Shown piece by piece: positions 1-12,400 of a DNA stretch of 64,000 nucleotides (the first letter of the stretch is position 1; each line of letters begins with the position of its first letter). Origin of the DNA: Struthio camelus (lineage: Eukaryota; Chordata; Aves; Struthioniformes; Struthionidae). Below the pieces are notes generated by a model. The model ran no database searches, was not told the DNA's origin, and worked only from the letters and a program-made list of their open reading frames with translations. The DNA lies in the NCBI RefSeq assembly GCF_040807025.1, contig NC_090943.1, positions 137,837,950 to 137,901,949 of the forward strand, given 5' to 3'. Made by a program: the position numbers and the translations under genes.

Positions 1-3000
1 ATTCATTGGTTTTGAAGAATAGGAGAATTCAAATGTCTTAAATATTTTTTGTCGCTTCAAGTGTTTATCCTCAGCTCTTTAGCTGGATCACCATTCAGCC
101 TTCCAAGATTGCAGAGATTAGCTGCTTAAAAGCTAAAAGTTCTTGAGTTTAGCTGTTGGTGTACAGCAGAGTCCTGGATTTACAATTCTGGCTAACCTTT
201 GTCCGCCAAAGGAAAGCGTTTGTTAAACCAAGTGCTATTTTTTTTGCTTGGCTGTTCTCTAGTAACGTCAACTTAAATAGCTTTGACTTGCCTTTAAAAT
301 CACACATCATGGATCAGGTTCTTAAGGCAATAGCATCATGGGCTTCTAAAGAGGCTCACTAACAAGCGTCTTCTGAGAGTCCAACAGCAAAAATCAAGTC
401 TACCATCGGTGTTTGCTGTCACTTAAAGTAAATGCAGGTTAGACATTAGCCTCCAGTGTAACTTCCATGTGACTTGAGAGTTGCCACTGTACAAGATGAA
501 CACTTTCAATCGCCTGAACTCTGTGAACATAGATCTTACATTTTGCATATAGTAATTGAAACCTAGAGCTATTCCTCTTCTTAGCTCATGATTGAGAAAC
601 AGCTTAATTACCTCCTCTTTTCACTTTGGTCTGGTTTCATATGTGTAGTGTGCCTTATATATTAATATTTTCTGCTGCTATAACTGTCTGAACCTTTATG
701 ATCTGTCTTCATCCTCTCTTCTCTTCTTCCTGCTGTTAACAGGTCATGATAATATCTGACTCTTCTGCTTCCAGTAACTTGTCTGAATTCTGAACACTTT
801 CTGTCCCCACTCTTAATATGGGGAATAGTCCCAGCAGTAGATGTGCATAGATTAATTGAGCCCGGTGGTACAGTTACACTGTTGTGTAAAACCAGAAGTT
901 AGAGAGAAGGAAATCCATAGGAAAAAATAACTAAAAACACAAGTATTTTGAGCGGATTTGGAAGCTGAAAGAAAAGGATTTACTGTGAACCTTTGTCATA
1001 GGTGCTTACCTTTCAGTCCAAAACAATCATTTGGGAAGTGATTTGTAAAAGTAGGAAGTGTTATGGAATATGATAACACTACTCCTTAACTATATTCTCA
1101 GCCATAATTTTACACTGATATACTATCATCTGAAATACTGTATTTTCATTTGTGATACAGGATTTTAACTTTCATTTTGATTTATGCACACTTCTTGTAA
1201 AAGGAAGCTTTTTGAGTTTCATGTCTCTTGTTACCTCCTTCTGCTTCCTCAAAAATCAGTGTTTGTCTTTCCTGTAATGAGAAAAAGGTTTGTGATTGTA
1301 TTTCATAGTCTTGTTTTTGTCTTGTGCTGGTGGTTTTATCTTTTCCTCTCAAGGAAAATATGAGGAAGCCTCAGGCAGAAACAAAGAAAATCTTTTATGT
1401 CGGTAATGATGTTTAGAATTCTTGTTAGAGTTTTCTGGCTTAAAACAAATGAACCTTTTTGTATGCATTCCTTTTGTATGAAGCATCTGTATATGTTGCA
1501 ATACTATTTATCCTGGAGACCACAGAAAATAGTTTTTCTACTTTAGGCAGAGTTATAAATGCAATGGAAATTTCTATGTTTCATCGTCACATTACATCTT
1601 ATCCTGTTGTGCAGTTTACAGAAAATTGACATTTTGTGCAGCAGTAATGCATTCATTTACCTTAAAAAGAACAGTAATAACAGACTGCTTGTGTAAGCTT
1701 AGAATAGCGTCAGGTTAAGACTGAATGATGCAAGTGATAGCCTCTTCATAGGATATTATGTTTAAGTACTCTGTGATGTGAGAGAGCGCTGTTTTTTTAA
1801 GTTAACCAGAGTGAGTAATCAGTTTATGTATTTTTTGCACCAAATTATGTTACAACAAACCAAAGTACTGCATGTAAAGAGTCATCTGGATGGTGATGCT
1901 TTTTCAGGTTTCAGAGTGGTGTCTTCTAATTTTTTTTTTTTTTTTTTTTTGCATTCATAATGTATGTGTGATTTGTCAGTATTTCATACAGGATTTGGTA
2001 TAGAAAGTAAAAAGTTGTGGCTGACTGCTGTGAAGTCTGTAGGGAAGGTTGCAGCTGAAACATCCCATTTTGTTGGAGATGTAACTATTAGCAGCCAGTT
2101 CTGCATCCTGTGAAGGAACAACTGTGGCTCTAGTATGATTTGAACAGTGAAAAGCATTATGAGGAATATCAGGTGGCCTGTTCAATAGATGTCGTCATGA
2201 TTCCATGCATTTTTTCTAGATTCCAGGAAATGTTTGTTATGAGTTAAAATGTCATCCGTATCTTCTGAATGCCAGTCTTTGTCAGATGCTAGGAAAGTAA
2301 CTGAAGCCAGGTTTGTTGACAAGTGCCTTGAGGAAGTTATTCAGTCTTTTTATGTATTGATGTACCTGGCACAGTAGGCAGTGTTTGGGTCAGATTAGGG
2401 CTTTACTCTTGCAAAGAATGGGGGGATCTGGATACCATTAATTTATGGAAGACACTGCCCATTCTTAAATAATGATTGATAGTGCTATACCATGCCAAAC
2501 CCCTCTCAAGCCAGCTCCAAAACAAAATTTTACATATATATAAAGCTGAGTAAAGTAAATGAACAATCTTGAAGAGGCTTCCCTAACACTCCCTCCTTCC
2601 TTCCTTCCTTCCCTCCCTCCCTCATCCCCTTTCTAGTAGGGGACTACAGTAGATTTGTGTAAAGTCTGTAGTATATGCTGTATAGCATTATACTGTACTA
2701 GAGAGAGATGTTGCAGGGTTGTTGCTTAATTGTAGAATAACGTTAGCTAGAAAATGCTTAAAGCTCAAGCCCGTTCCTGGGTACAATTTGGTATGTTGCA
2801 GGGGAAAACAACTAGCAGTAAATATGTGAAATGAAAAGTGACAGCACAGACCGCTGTCCTACTGTATGTTTGTATGCTGGAGTGGGAATGTGTTGTCTGT
2901 TGGTACGTGCTTCTGCATGGGAATGACTGCAGTACCAGTGATAAGTCTGTTTGTTGCCAAATTTTCAAAAATGTTCCCTGTTCATTTTTCTTCATACTGT

Positions 3001-3360
3001 TTAGGGTTCAGTATCTTGAACCAGTCAGTCTTAGAAATCTGCAATAGTTGATATATTCCGGAAAACCTGCTGAGTACTTGGGTTTGGATTGGGAATCCAA
3101 TTTTGGAATTAAAAACCAGCCCTGAAAAAGGTTTTCCTCTGAATTGGGAGGCTGGTAGCTTTGGGGTTTTGGTTAGTGACTTTTTGCATCTTTCTTGGGT
3201 GTTCCAGTTTCTGCCATTTGCTGGAGCTTCTTTCTGGCCACCGTTAAGAGGTATCTGTTTTTAAGGAAGAAGAAACTCTGAATAATTTCAGTAGGTAGTA
3301 TGAAAGCCTTGCATTTGTAACATATGAAAAAGGATTAATTTCTCCCCTGCTCTCTTTCAG
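1..3360 (+). other. ATP6V1H: ATP6V1H intron (partial)
   Basis: This is intron sequence upstream of the recognised exon at 3361. It ends in a pyrimidine-rich tract and CAG (3358-3360), a good splice acceptor. I looked for the preceding ATP6V1H coding block, the segment ending just before the Arg-Val-Ile-Glu junction, and did not find it, so that exon lies before base 1. A TTCC/CCCT microsatellite (about 2591-2628) and a run of 21 T (1930-1950) are inside. The short open frames here look like chance. The assignment follows from the exon downstream and the strand of the gene. Confidence 0.8.
2591..2628. repeat. TTCC/CCCT simple repeat
   Basis: A pyrimidine-only microsatellite of TTCC units passing into CCCT units lies inside the ATP6V1H intron. 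It is likely polymorphic in length. No function is indicated. Confidence 0.8.
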
Positions 3361-3474
3361 AGTGATTGAACAACTTGGTGGCAAACAGCTAGTGATGAAC
3401 CATATGCATCATGAAGACCAACAAGTTCGTTATAATGCACTACTGGCTGTGCAGAAGCTGATGGTTCACAACTG
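3361..3474 (+). CDS. ATP6V1H: ATP6V1H penultimate coding exon (V-ATPase subunit H)
   Basis: The exon encodes 37 full codons beginning [10 protein letters not shown] and ending QKLMVHN, with one base of the preceding Arg codon and two bases (TG) of a Trp codon at the ends. This matches the near-C-terminal part of vertebrate V-type proton ATPase subunit H almost residue for residue. The acceptor is CAG at 3358-3360 and the donor is GTATGT at 3475. Subunit H belongs to the cytosolic V1 sector. It bridges V1 to the membrane Vo sector, is needed for coupled ATP-driven proton pumping in endosomes, lysosomes and other acidic compartments, and suppresses ATPase activity in free V1. The helical-repeat C-terminal domain, of which this exon is part, carries that inhibitory role. 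The exon is intact and the open phase joins exactly to the exon at 15340. Confidence 0.97.
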
Positions 3475-6400
3475 GTATGTGAAGCTTATTTTTCACTGTT
3501 CGTAGTACACGTTAGATATCAGGCTATAGAGAGAAAGACAGATTTCTTTAAGGGAAAAAAAAGAAAATCAACATTATAATGTGGTAAGACTGCAGTTCTT
3601 TAAGAAATGATAGAGCAACATGATTCTGATGTGTAAGACCTCAGCTACTTTTTCTGTATGCTTTTGTTCCAGTTGGATTCAGTAGCTTGACGTTACAGGA
3701 CTGAGTGGAATGCGAATAGTTCAGTTCGCTCAAACAATATAGTTTTAAATATTGCACAGTTCAAGTAAGTTGTATGAGCTGTAATTCAGGCCTGCAAAAC
3801 TACGCAGTCTTCAAAATGTTAAAGATGTATTTAAGTTTCTTAGAAAATTTACTTAATCTCGCCTGAAGGAATCAGTAGTTTGACATGGTTGTGTTACAGG
3901 AGTTGACAGTTGAAATGTTTAATTGGCAATAATTTTGCCGGTTGGCCGTGCTTCTGCACTGTTTTTCTTACTGCTCTAATGCTTGCCCCTACTGTACACT
4001 GATATCTTTATGCTACCATTTTAAGGGATATAACTACAATTTTTCTTTCTGTGAAGCTGTTGGGCGAGTTGGCTAGATTAAGGTGAAAATCACTGACAGG
4101 TATCTCTCTCATCGGCCAATGAGAGCTAGCATTTGAAAGGAGGTTTTTCCTTTCATTGTTTGTTAACTAGTTCTCTAATAAAGCTCCAAAAATTCTGAAG
4201 TGCTGCCTTTCCAGTTGAGAACTGGACCTTTATAGATGAAGCATTGAAGGCTTACCGTTATGAAACGCTTCAGTGGGTGTTTTTCTAGGGGAAAGAGGTT
4301 TGTCAACCGCATTGACAGGTGTTTGGGTGACCTACATATTGTAGAAGACAGGCTATCAAGGGTCACGAAAACCTTCTGATCCATTTCCCTGCTTCAGTGA
4401 AACAGTGAAACATTGCTGTTTTCCCTCTTTCCTTTTGAAGTACATGAATTTTAACTCTCATGCCTGTTATACACTGTAATCCTGCCTCCTCCCTTTCTAT
4501 CATACTATGTAAGCCTTCTATTAGTAGAGAAGAGCTTAAACATTTAAATAATCTACTTCAGCAAATCCAGAGTGAGCATTCTTTACCTGTAAGGATGACT
4601 TTGGAAAAGAACATTGAATTGCTGAGCGTGTGGAGGTGGAGTCTAAATGTGTGGTCTTGTACAACCTCGTTTTGGGGCAGTGTTCTATATCGCACTCTAC
4701 CCTGCTTCTGAGTTTGGCGATATGCTTCTTTCCTCACTTTGTGCTGTTCTGGTATGTTTAAAACACGCTGAGTATTACAAATTGGCTGCAGCTAAATAGA
4801 GATTACAGTGTGAAAGGCTTAGTTATTGAAATTCGTCTTCTGCAGGGTTATGGAGTGGGTCTTATTTCATGTGTGTTCTGATGCCTTGCAAATCTAGTAA
4901 TAAAAATCTAAATCTTTGGGCCTTCTGCAGCACAAACCTCATTAGCAGTAAGAGTTTTCCTGGATGTCTAACCTGGCTTTTCTCATCTTAATCTTCAGTG
5001 CAATATTAAGTATACCAAACCTGATCTTCTGGATTTTTCTCCAGTCTTTTTATGGGGTAAACATTTCTGACTTTTACTTTTCACGGTTTGTGAACATTTA
5101 GACTCGAGGATGAGAGAAATATTACAATTAAATCTGGCTTCAGATCTGCAGCTCTGTAAATAAAAGGGATCTGTTTAAGTTAGTGCTATCTTTAGAGTCA
5201 TATTGCCTCTCTGCAGGGGATATGGTTGTTGCTTAATACTTACTGGAGCAAGTCTCTGGGAACCATTGCCTTTGACTCTTGATCACCAAAGAAGTGTGCG
5301 CTTTGGGAGTGGGGTCAGACAGCTTGGGCCAAGGAAATCACACCTGGTTTGTATTTCAGAAGCTAAATCTGCAGTTGTATAGATCATGCTTTTGATGTCT
5401 ATCAGTAGCCCTTCTGTTTCGTAGCTTGTGTGAGGAGAAGCAGCAGCAGGGTTCCTGGTCAGCTCCATAGTGCAATGCGAGTTGCCTACTTGTTTAGCTT
5501 AGTTTTGTGATAATATGGATTACTCAGCAACTTCTTTAAGGTTTTGCTCCTCTTGCTCTTCTGAGGTGGGGAAACAATAAGCGTTTTTGCCCTTGCTTCC
5601 ATATATTTTAGAATTCACTTGAGGCAATCAATTTTTTTCCTTCAGTTTAATTGATATACCACAGCTCTGTATTACCATCTGTGGTATGTGCATGACTGAG
5701 CGAGCGTGGCCCTTCCTAGATCTGGACGCCGAGAAGAATCACAGAGTAAAGGCTTGCTCTGCCAGGGTGAAGCTTGGTGTTACGTGTTGTACCTGATCAG
5801 AGGAGTAAGGAAAAACTTCTGGTACTTAGCCAAATGTCCTACCAAATTACTTATGTATTAAGAAGGGGGAAAAAAGGAATGAGGGAGTGTCATGGAGCAA
5901 CTGAAGTGGCATCCTGCTTTAAACACAGCTGTATCATTATACTGATAATAACTCAACTTGGAGACAATAATTAAATTCAAAGTAATTTGAATAGCTCATT
6001 ACAGGCTGCTCAACTGTCTTTTCCTTAGGGGATTTTAAGTCAAGGATAAATGGGGGGAAATCAAACTGTCATGCATTCTGTTTAATGGCAAAACTAGTTT
6101 GGCAAAGGCAGTAGCTGCTGTCAGTTTTTCTGATAAGGTAAGTTCAGGTGAAATGTTTCTGTTATATTTGCATGTCAAATGATCATGCATTTGATGAAGC
6201 AGGTATGGAAGGTATCATTTTAGCATCACTTAATGTCTTTAAATGGTGACTCATCTCGTGCTTTAATCTAATATGAACTATCTTTGTGTTAGTCCTGGCA
6301 CCTCGTGCTGAAGATAAAATCCTGTTATTGGTAAATGGGGAGTTTGGCATAGAAATGATGATGCAGAACTGTCCTGTTCAATTTGTGTCTTAGCTATCTA

Positions 6401-9400
6401 CTAGAAGCATCTTACTCCATTTCTTTGCTGGTGTTCAGAGGTAATACCCAACTTCTCCATTTTAGTATTAGGATTGGGTGTCCAGTTAGTGTTAGGGTTT
6501 GGGAACGTAACATTGGTGGTTGGAGCAATGTTCTTATGTTACAAATCTGAAAAGCATCAAATCATTAGATTCTAGAAGGAAAGCACCTGTGGGGTGTCTT
6601 TAAAATTAAGTATGTATGTTAAAGATGTGGCAGGTGCCTTTCATGTGCTTCATGGCATACAATTTTACTGTACCTCAGGGATGTAAGTCTAGTTATGACT
6701 CAAAAGTACCTAAAGTTAGAAGCCTAAGTTTTGCCTTTGAACAAAGAGAGGCAGGTAGTTTTTCAGGGCAGTGCAGAGCAACTTCTGTGTCTGAAGTTAA
6801 CTGATGTGAATAATTCTCTCTTTAAGATATGTGAACCTATAAGCTAGTGGCTTCATTCTAAAGGTGCTAATTACAGCCTCCTGTTACATGACTAAAATAA
6901 GAGCTAGATGAAGAGCTAGGTGAATAACATTCTAGATATTATACATTTAAAGTGTAATTTATTTATTACCTTACTGGTCATCTGTAACATAGTGCATTAG
7001 TTTGCAGTCTCGATGCTTCTCCTGTAGTCAGGTAGGCCCAGGGGTGCGTATCCATGTCCTGTTCAGGGAGTCAGGCACGCAGCTCTGCTCTCTTCTCTTT
7101 GCCAGCAGCGGTGCTGTTGGGTCAAGAGTCAGAGGGAGCAGAAGGTCAGAAAGAAGTGGGAATTACTGCAACATTTGGTCTACACTTTGGTGTGTGGGAC
7201 TGTGAAAGTACTATCTGACCTGTGCAGCTAGCATATGATATGCTAGGTTGTGGGTGGTAGCTCTGCAGAGGGGAAGGTGGAGGGCTGACAAACTGTGTCA
7301 ACAAGGGTGCAGTTATTATGACAACAGAGTAACTGTGGCTTACCCGATACATTACCAGTTAGCTTGCAGCATTCAGGGCTAGATCATGTGTGCTTTTTTG
7401 CTCATACAAATGTACATGGAACTAATGTTTTTCAAATATCAAATATCCTACTGAGTTTGCATTTCATTTTTTCAAATAAATGGTTCATTTTCATGGTGTG
7501 CCAAATAATAGGAAAAAGCCTATCACCAAAGAAGGGATTTTCTGACTGTTTCACTTCTGATTAGTGTAACTTAAAGCTTTGATATCCTGATACAGATCAT
7601 GTCTAATTGAATTTTAAAACCAATTCTTATCAGCCATTCTGAATTATTCTGTGCAAACTTAAAGCTCTTAAATGTTGAAAGCTTTTTGTTTACTGTTCAT
7701 TGTGGCAAGTATATCTTCTGTTAAATATAAAGCCACCTGCAAATTAACTGGCATGATTTAGTGAGGTTGATTCTTTTAAGTCACAGAATGACTCTGGGTA
7801 GATGTTAGCTTGTCACGCATCCCTTAAGTGAAAAGGGGATTAAGTGAAGGAGTTACACCTTGTTGTCTTGATAGGAAAGCATATTGTTGAAATGAATTTC
7901 TTTCTTTTTTTTTTTTTTAATTAGGGAAGAATCTAAGTGTTTCAGGAATAGCCTTGTAATAGATGTTCATTGATCTGCCATTTCTGTATAGCCTATACGT
8001 AAAGGTGGGAAAGCTGGAAGTTTAGAATGTTTCTGCTGAAGGATGGACAATGCCTTAGTGAAGGGAAACTGCTGAGCGACAGTGAGGTTCTTGCAGTGTC
8101 TCTTGAAATGCTGAATACAGTCTGAAGGCGTGTTGCATGTTGATTTTACATTTCTCATCGTAAGGAGGGATATAATTCGTGCTATGAATAATGTTTTGAG
8201 TAATCAGGTGTTAATCTCTTTAGATTGTCTATTAATATTATTGGATTTGGTTGCAGACAGACTGTTTTAAACAACTAACTTTCACTTAAATTTTATGTTC
8301 CCTCTACTCAAGCGTTGAAGCTATTTAGTTTCATACTGTGTACATCAGATGATGTTAAGCATCTCTTTGCTGTGAGTAATTAAGATGAAAAACGTCCCAA
8401 GTCCCAAGCACTGTTTATCAGAAGTTTGCTTTTATTCTGCCTGTTTCTGGTGAGTGGAATCTCTGTTACTTAAGTTGTGAGGAATGCAATGACTTTTGCA
8501 TTGTCTCCTGTATCTTGAGGTCCAAGGGCACATACATAGGCCAAAAAGAGAAAAAAGTGGAAAATCACTATAGCCCCACTGAAAGTAAGGTAATTTATTA
8601 AACTGCACTTTGATCATGTGGTAGAGGCCCCAGCTGTTAAGTCACACTCGTTTTGATTCTGTTGCGTATGCTTATTTCTTCTTTGGTTTTAGTTCTTATG
8701 CTGCCTTACCTTCAGCACTTTTCATGGTCTACATTGGTATAATATGGAAATATTTTATAATCCTAATGCATTTTTTTCTTTTTGAATACTGTGTACTAGG
8801 TTAATCTGCCCAGGCAAACAGAAAACCTAGTTTTCTTCCTACATCATTCAGCATACTAGTGGTAGAAGAGAACTGCACCAGTTTCTCATGTGGTAGCGCT
8901 CCAACTCAGATAATGCTCCCAGCCCAACTCTCTAGGAAGACATCTCTCTTTGTTCCTTGGTTTACCTCTTTCACAGCTCTGCTATTTCTGTTTATTTTTT
9001 TGTCAACAGCAGTGCATGTGGTGAGATATGTATGCATTGGCATAACTTCTGCTCCTGTAGCATAACATTATTAATACGGTATTTCAGGAACTAAGTATTA
9101 ACATAGCTCCAAGCTGGATTTCTGAGCCTGGTTTATTATTATTTTTCCTCTACTGATTTCTGTGGCTGTGGTTCCATGGCAATGCAAATACACCCTTCCA
9201 GCTGTACCTGCCCTTCTCCTCTGTGCTAGTGTTAATGTGACTTTGTAGGAACTGGATTGAAGGGAACCAGTTGGCAGAAACTCATTCTGTTCAGGGTTAA
9301 ACAAGCAAAATTACTGCCTCACCAGAAGGCCCAGGTGAGTGCACCATGAGAAAGGCAGGAGTACGTGACTGGGGTGGGTTGAAGGATGGTGGTGCCAGCT

Positions 9401-12400
9401 TTGTCCCGCATTGGATTAGGTGGGGATGAGAGGCAGTCGTAACCTTATCCTAGTTTTGCCACTTAATGCTTGTATAATTCAGAAGGTTCCAGATATTTGT
9501 TATGATCTGTGGAACTGCTTTCAGCAGTGTACGGCTTACAGGACCAACGCTTTCAAGGGACGGTGTAGCCTGCTTAGAACCGCAAATACAGCTGCGAATG
9601 TATAACTCACATACCTATTTGTGAAGCCCTAATAAATTACTAAAACTGGTCTCTATCTATTGATAAGTTCATGTTATTAGACCAATAATAGAAATCAACT
9701 TAAGGATGGCATCTGCCTTCAAACTATTCAATCTATTGCTTGTACACTTGCTTAGCTAACTGTTTTTCATGCCATTATGGTTTGTCTGTATCAGTATATG
9801 TTGGCCATGCCCCCTGAACGGCTTGAGTCACATGGCAAATTTTCTGTTGTACTTTTATTTCACTTCTGTGTCCTTTTGTAAGGAGAAGAGTTTCTGTAGA
9901 ACCAGTGTTTCAATTTCACTTTTTAAAAGCATGCAACTTTAGATTGGGTTTATATTCAGGTGCAGTAAAATAAACCGGTATTTTTGCATTCTTTGACAAA
10001 GAAAACCATTCTACCTCTTAACAACTCCAGTCTGCTAAAACAAACTAGGAATTTTCTGTGTTCAAGATCTTCAAGTATTTTTTAGATAACCTGCTACTTA
10101 AAAGTAATAAATTGCAGGCAAGATTTAAAATAAATATTAGGAGAAAAGTAAGAACTCGCATGAATATGAAAAATTACTCCTGTCCTTTTTTGCTGTGCCT
10201 CGTCTCCTTCTCCTCTCTTCCCTTCCCTGCCAAAAAGAAGAATTTTCAGTTTATTTCCCTTTTATCCTTTTGTTCCTTAAAAGACAGCTAAATGTTAGGA
10301 CTGGAAATTGTAGGATAACCCTAAAAGCAACACTCCTTATAAACCGCAAAGCTTATTCCTTTTAGCACTCAACCCGTAGAAGTCAGTTGTAAGTACCTTT
10401 AATGTTTCCCATCAATCTTGGGTTATCTATTGTTGACAATAGCCTTTTGCTGAATTTGAAAACTGGTATAAGACTTTCAATTAGGGTGTTGTGCCAGTTC
10501 ACAACACAGTTCACAGTTACTTCCTCACCCCATGGTCAGTGAATTTGGTGGCTTATGCGTTGGATGAGTTCCTTGTTCCTTTTCCTAAACGACCTTTGAG
10601 TATTTGTTGCTATTGTCATAACACGTAATCATACCTGGGCTTGAGGAAGTTGGTATGTCTCATAGGAAAACAAAACCCATTAAAAGATCATAACTGAGTA
10701 GAGCAACAAACAGGAACGAACGTTAGAGATGCAACAAATTCACGTATGCTCCTCTCAGTTTTCCTTGGAAAAAACACTTTGTATATTTAAGAAAAACCTG
10801 TATTTGAAGATTAAACCTGAAAAAGGGGAAATCACTAGTGTGCAAGGAATCTCGCTTGTTTTTTCTAATATGAATCAAAATATTAGTTTGCAAATGGAAG
10901 TGGCTAAACATATGCCAGCCAGGTGTTTAGGCACACTGTAATAGAGTAGGTAATGTCTCACTGTCAGACTTCTGGAATCTCAAAGAAATGAGAAAGTGTA
11001 GTGGTTCAAGTTTTTTTGATGTGTTTTAAATAAGAAATGGAGGGCTTTCAAGAGTAAATACAAAGTAACGTACCAAACTTGTGTTTTAACTTTTGTACAG
11101 CATATAGGTACTGTGCATGCTCTTGTAAATTTATGCTGACTGTTGACTGTTTCGTGTTTGAATCCAGTTAACTGTAAATGCAAGCTTGCCTGGATCTGCT
11201 TCACTGCTTTGTAATAAGGGTGGTTTTATGTAGAAAGAAGACATGAAGATGCTAAAAATGACCTTTTTAAAGGCCTCTGTGTGCCAGTGTAAGGAAAACA
11301 GGTAAAGTAGAACCTTTTTATCCCAAAGAGCTAAACTTGCAAATTTGAATTTCCGAGATACTTGTGCCTTTATTAATAACCTCGATGTAAAATTCATTAG
11401 CACTGGGGGCTGGGTTGTCTGCATGTTCTGTGGTAGGTGGTTTTGAGTTGGTGCTACCAGGAAGTGTTGTAAGATACCTTAATAAATATAAGTGTGGGCA
11501 GTGCTCACCTCTGCAATCTCAGCATGGGGAATATACCAAAATGACACACTTAACTGCCACGCTGTTTTCTGTGGGAAGGTGCAGAATTTTCCAGAGGCTT
11601 ACTGACTTGAGGGAGCACCATTAAGCATGTGGTGGTTTCCCTTTCCTTTCTGGACAGTAGCTAAGGAGTAAAGCACTGTATTCACTACTGCTGGATTACT
11701 AGGAAGCAGGCTTTTATTTCCCTTCATCCCTCTAAACAATTTAAAAGAAAAATTTCCTTTGCCTAGTGGCTGGACAGCTGGTGTACTGAGAGAATATTTA
11801 CTATTTCTGACTGACTTGAAGTATTATCTATAATAAAGTAATACCTAGTTGAGATAAAAGGCAATTTTTCAGTGGGAAGTAGTATTGACTTCATTTGTAT
11901 TTTGTCCACCAGGATGGTATTTTGCTCTTCTTCCACAACTCTGTACTTAAATTTTGTGCATCTTGAGGAATGCACTGAGTTTTTGAAGGCACTCAAAAGT
12001 TCTGTTCAGGCTGGTTGTAAGGGAAAAAAACACTATGACCTGTAAGATTGGGCATTGAAAGAGAATGGGAATGTAGGCCCAGAAACTCAGCTAGGTTAAA
12101 TGGTAGCAGGATATGTTTTGTTTTCTCTGCCTGTAACATGCACTGATCAGACACGCGTGAATCTCTACTAGTAGTAGCCGCCCTTGCACGTTGTGAACTT
12201 TCCCTTCTGAACTGGCTTATGTTTAGCCGTGTCGGAAACCTGATCTGCTTGCAAAAGACTGACCGTGATGCTTGCATTACAATAAAGGAGGTCTTTTACT
12301 GCAGTTACGAAGGAAGGGAAAATAGAGCATCTGTTTAAAATAGAAGTGAGTTCAGTGTATGGGTTTATAGCTTCTCATTTTAAAAATCCTGTGTAATATC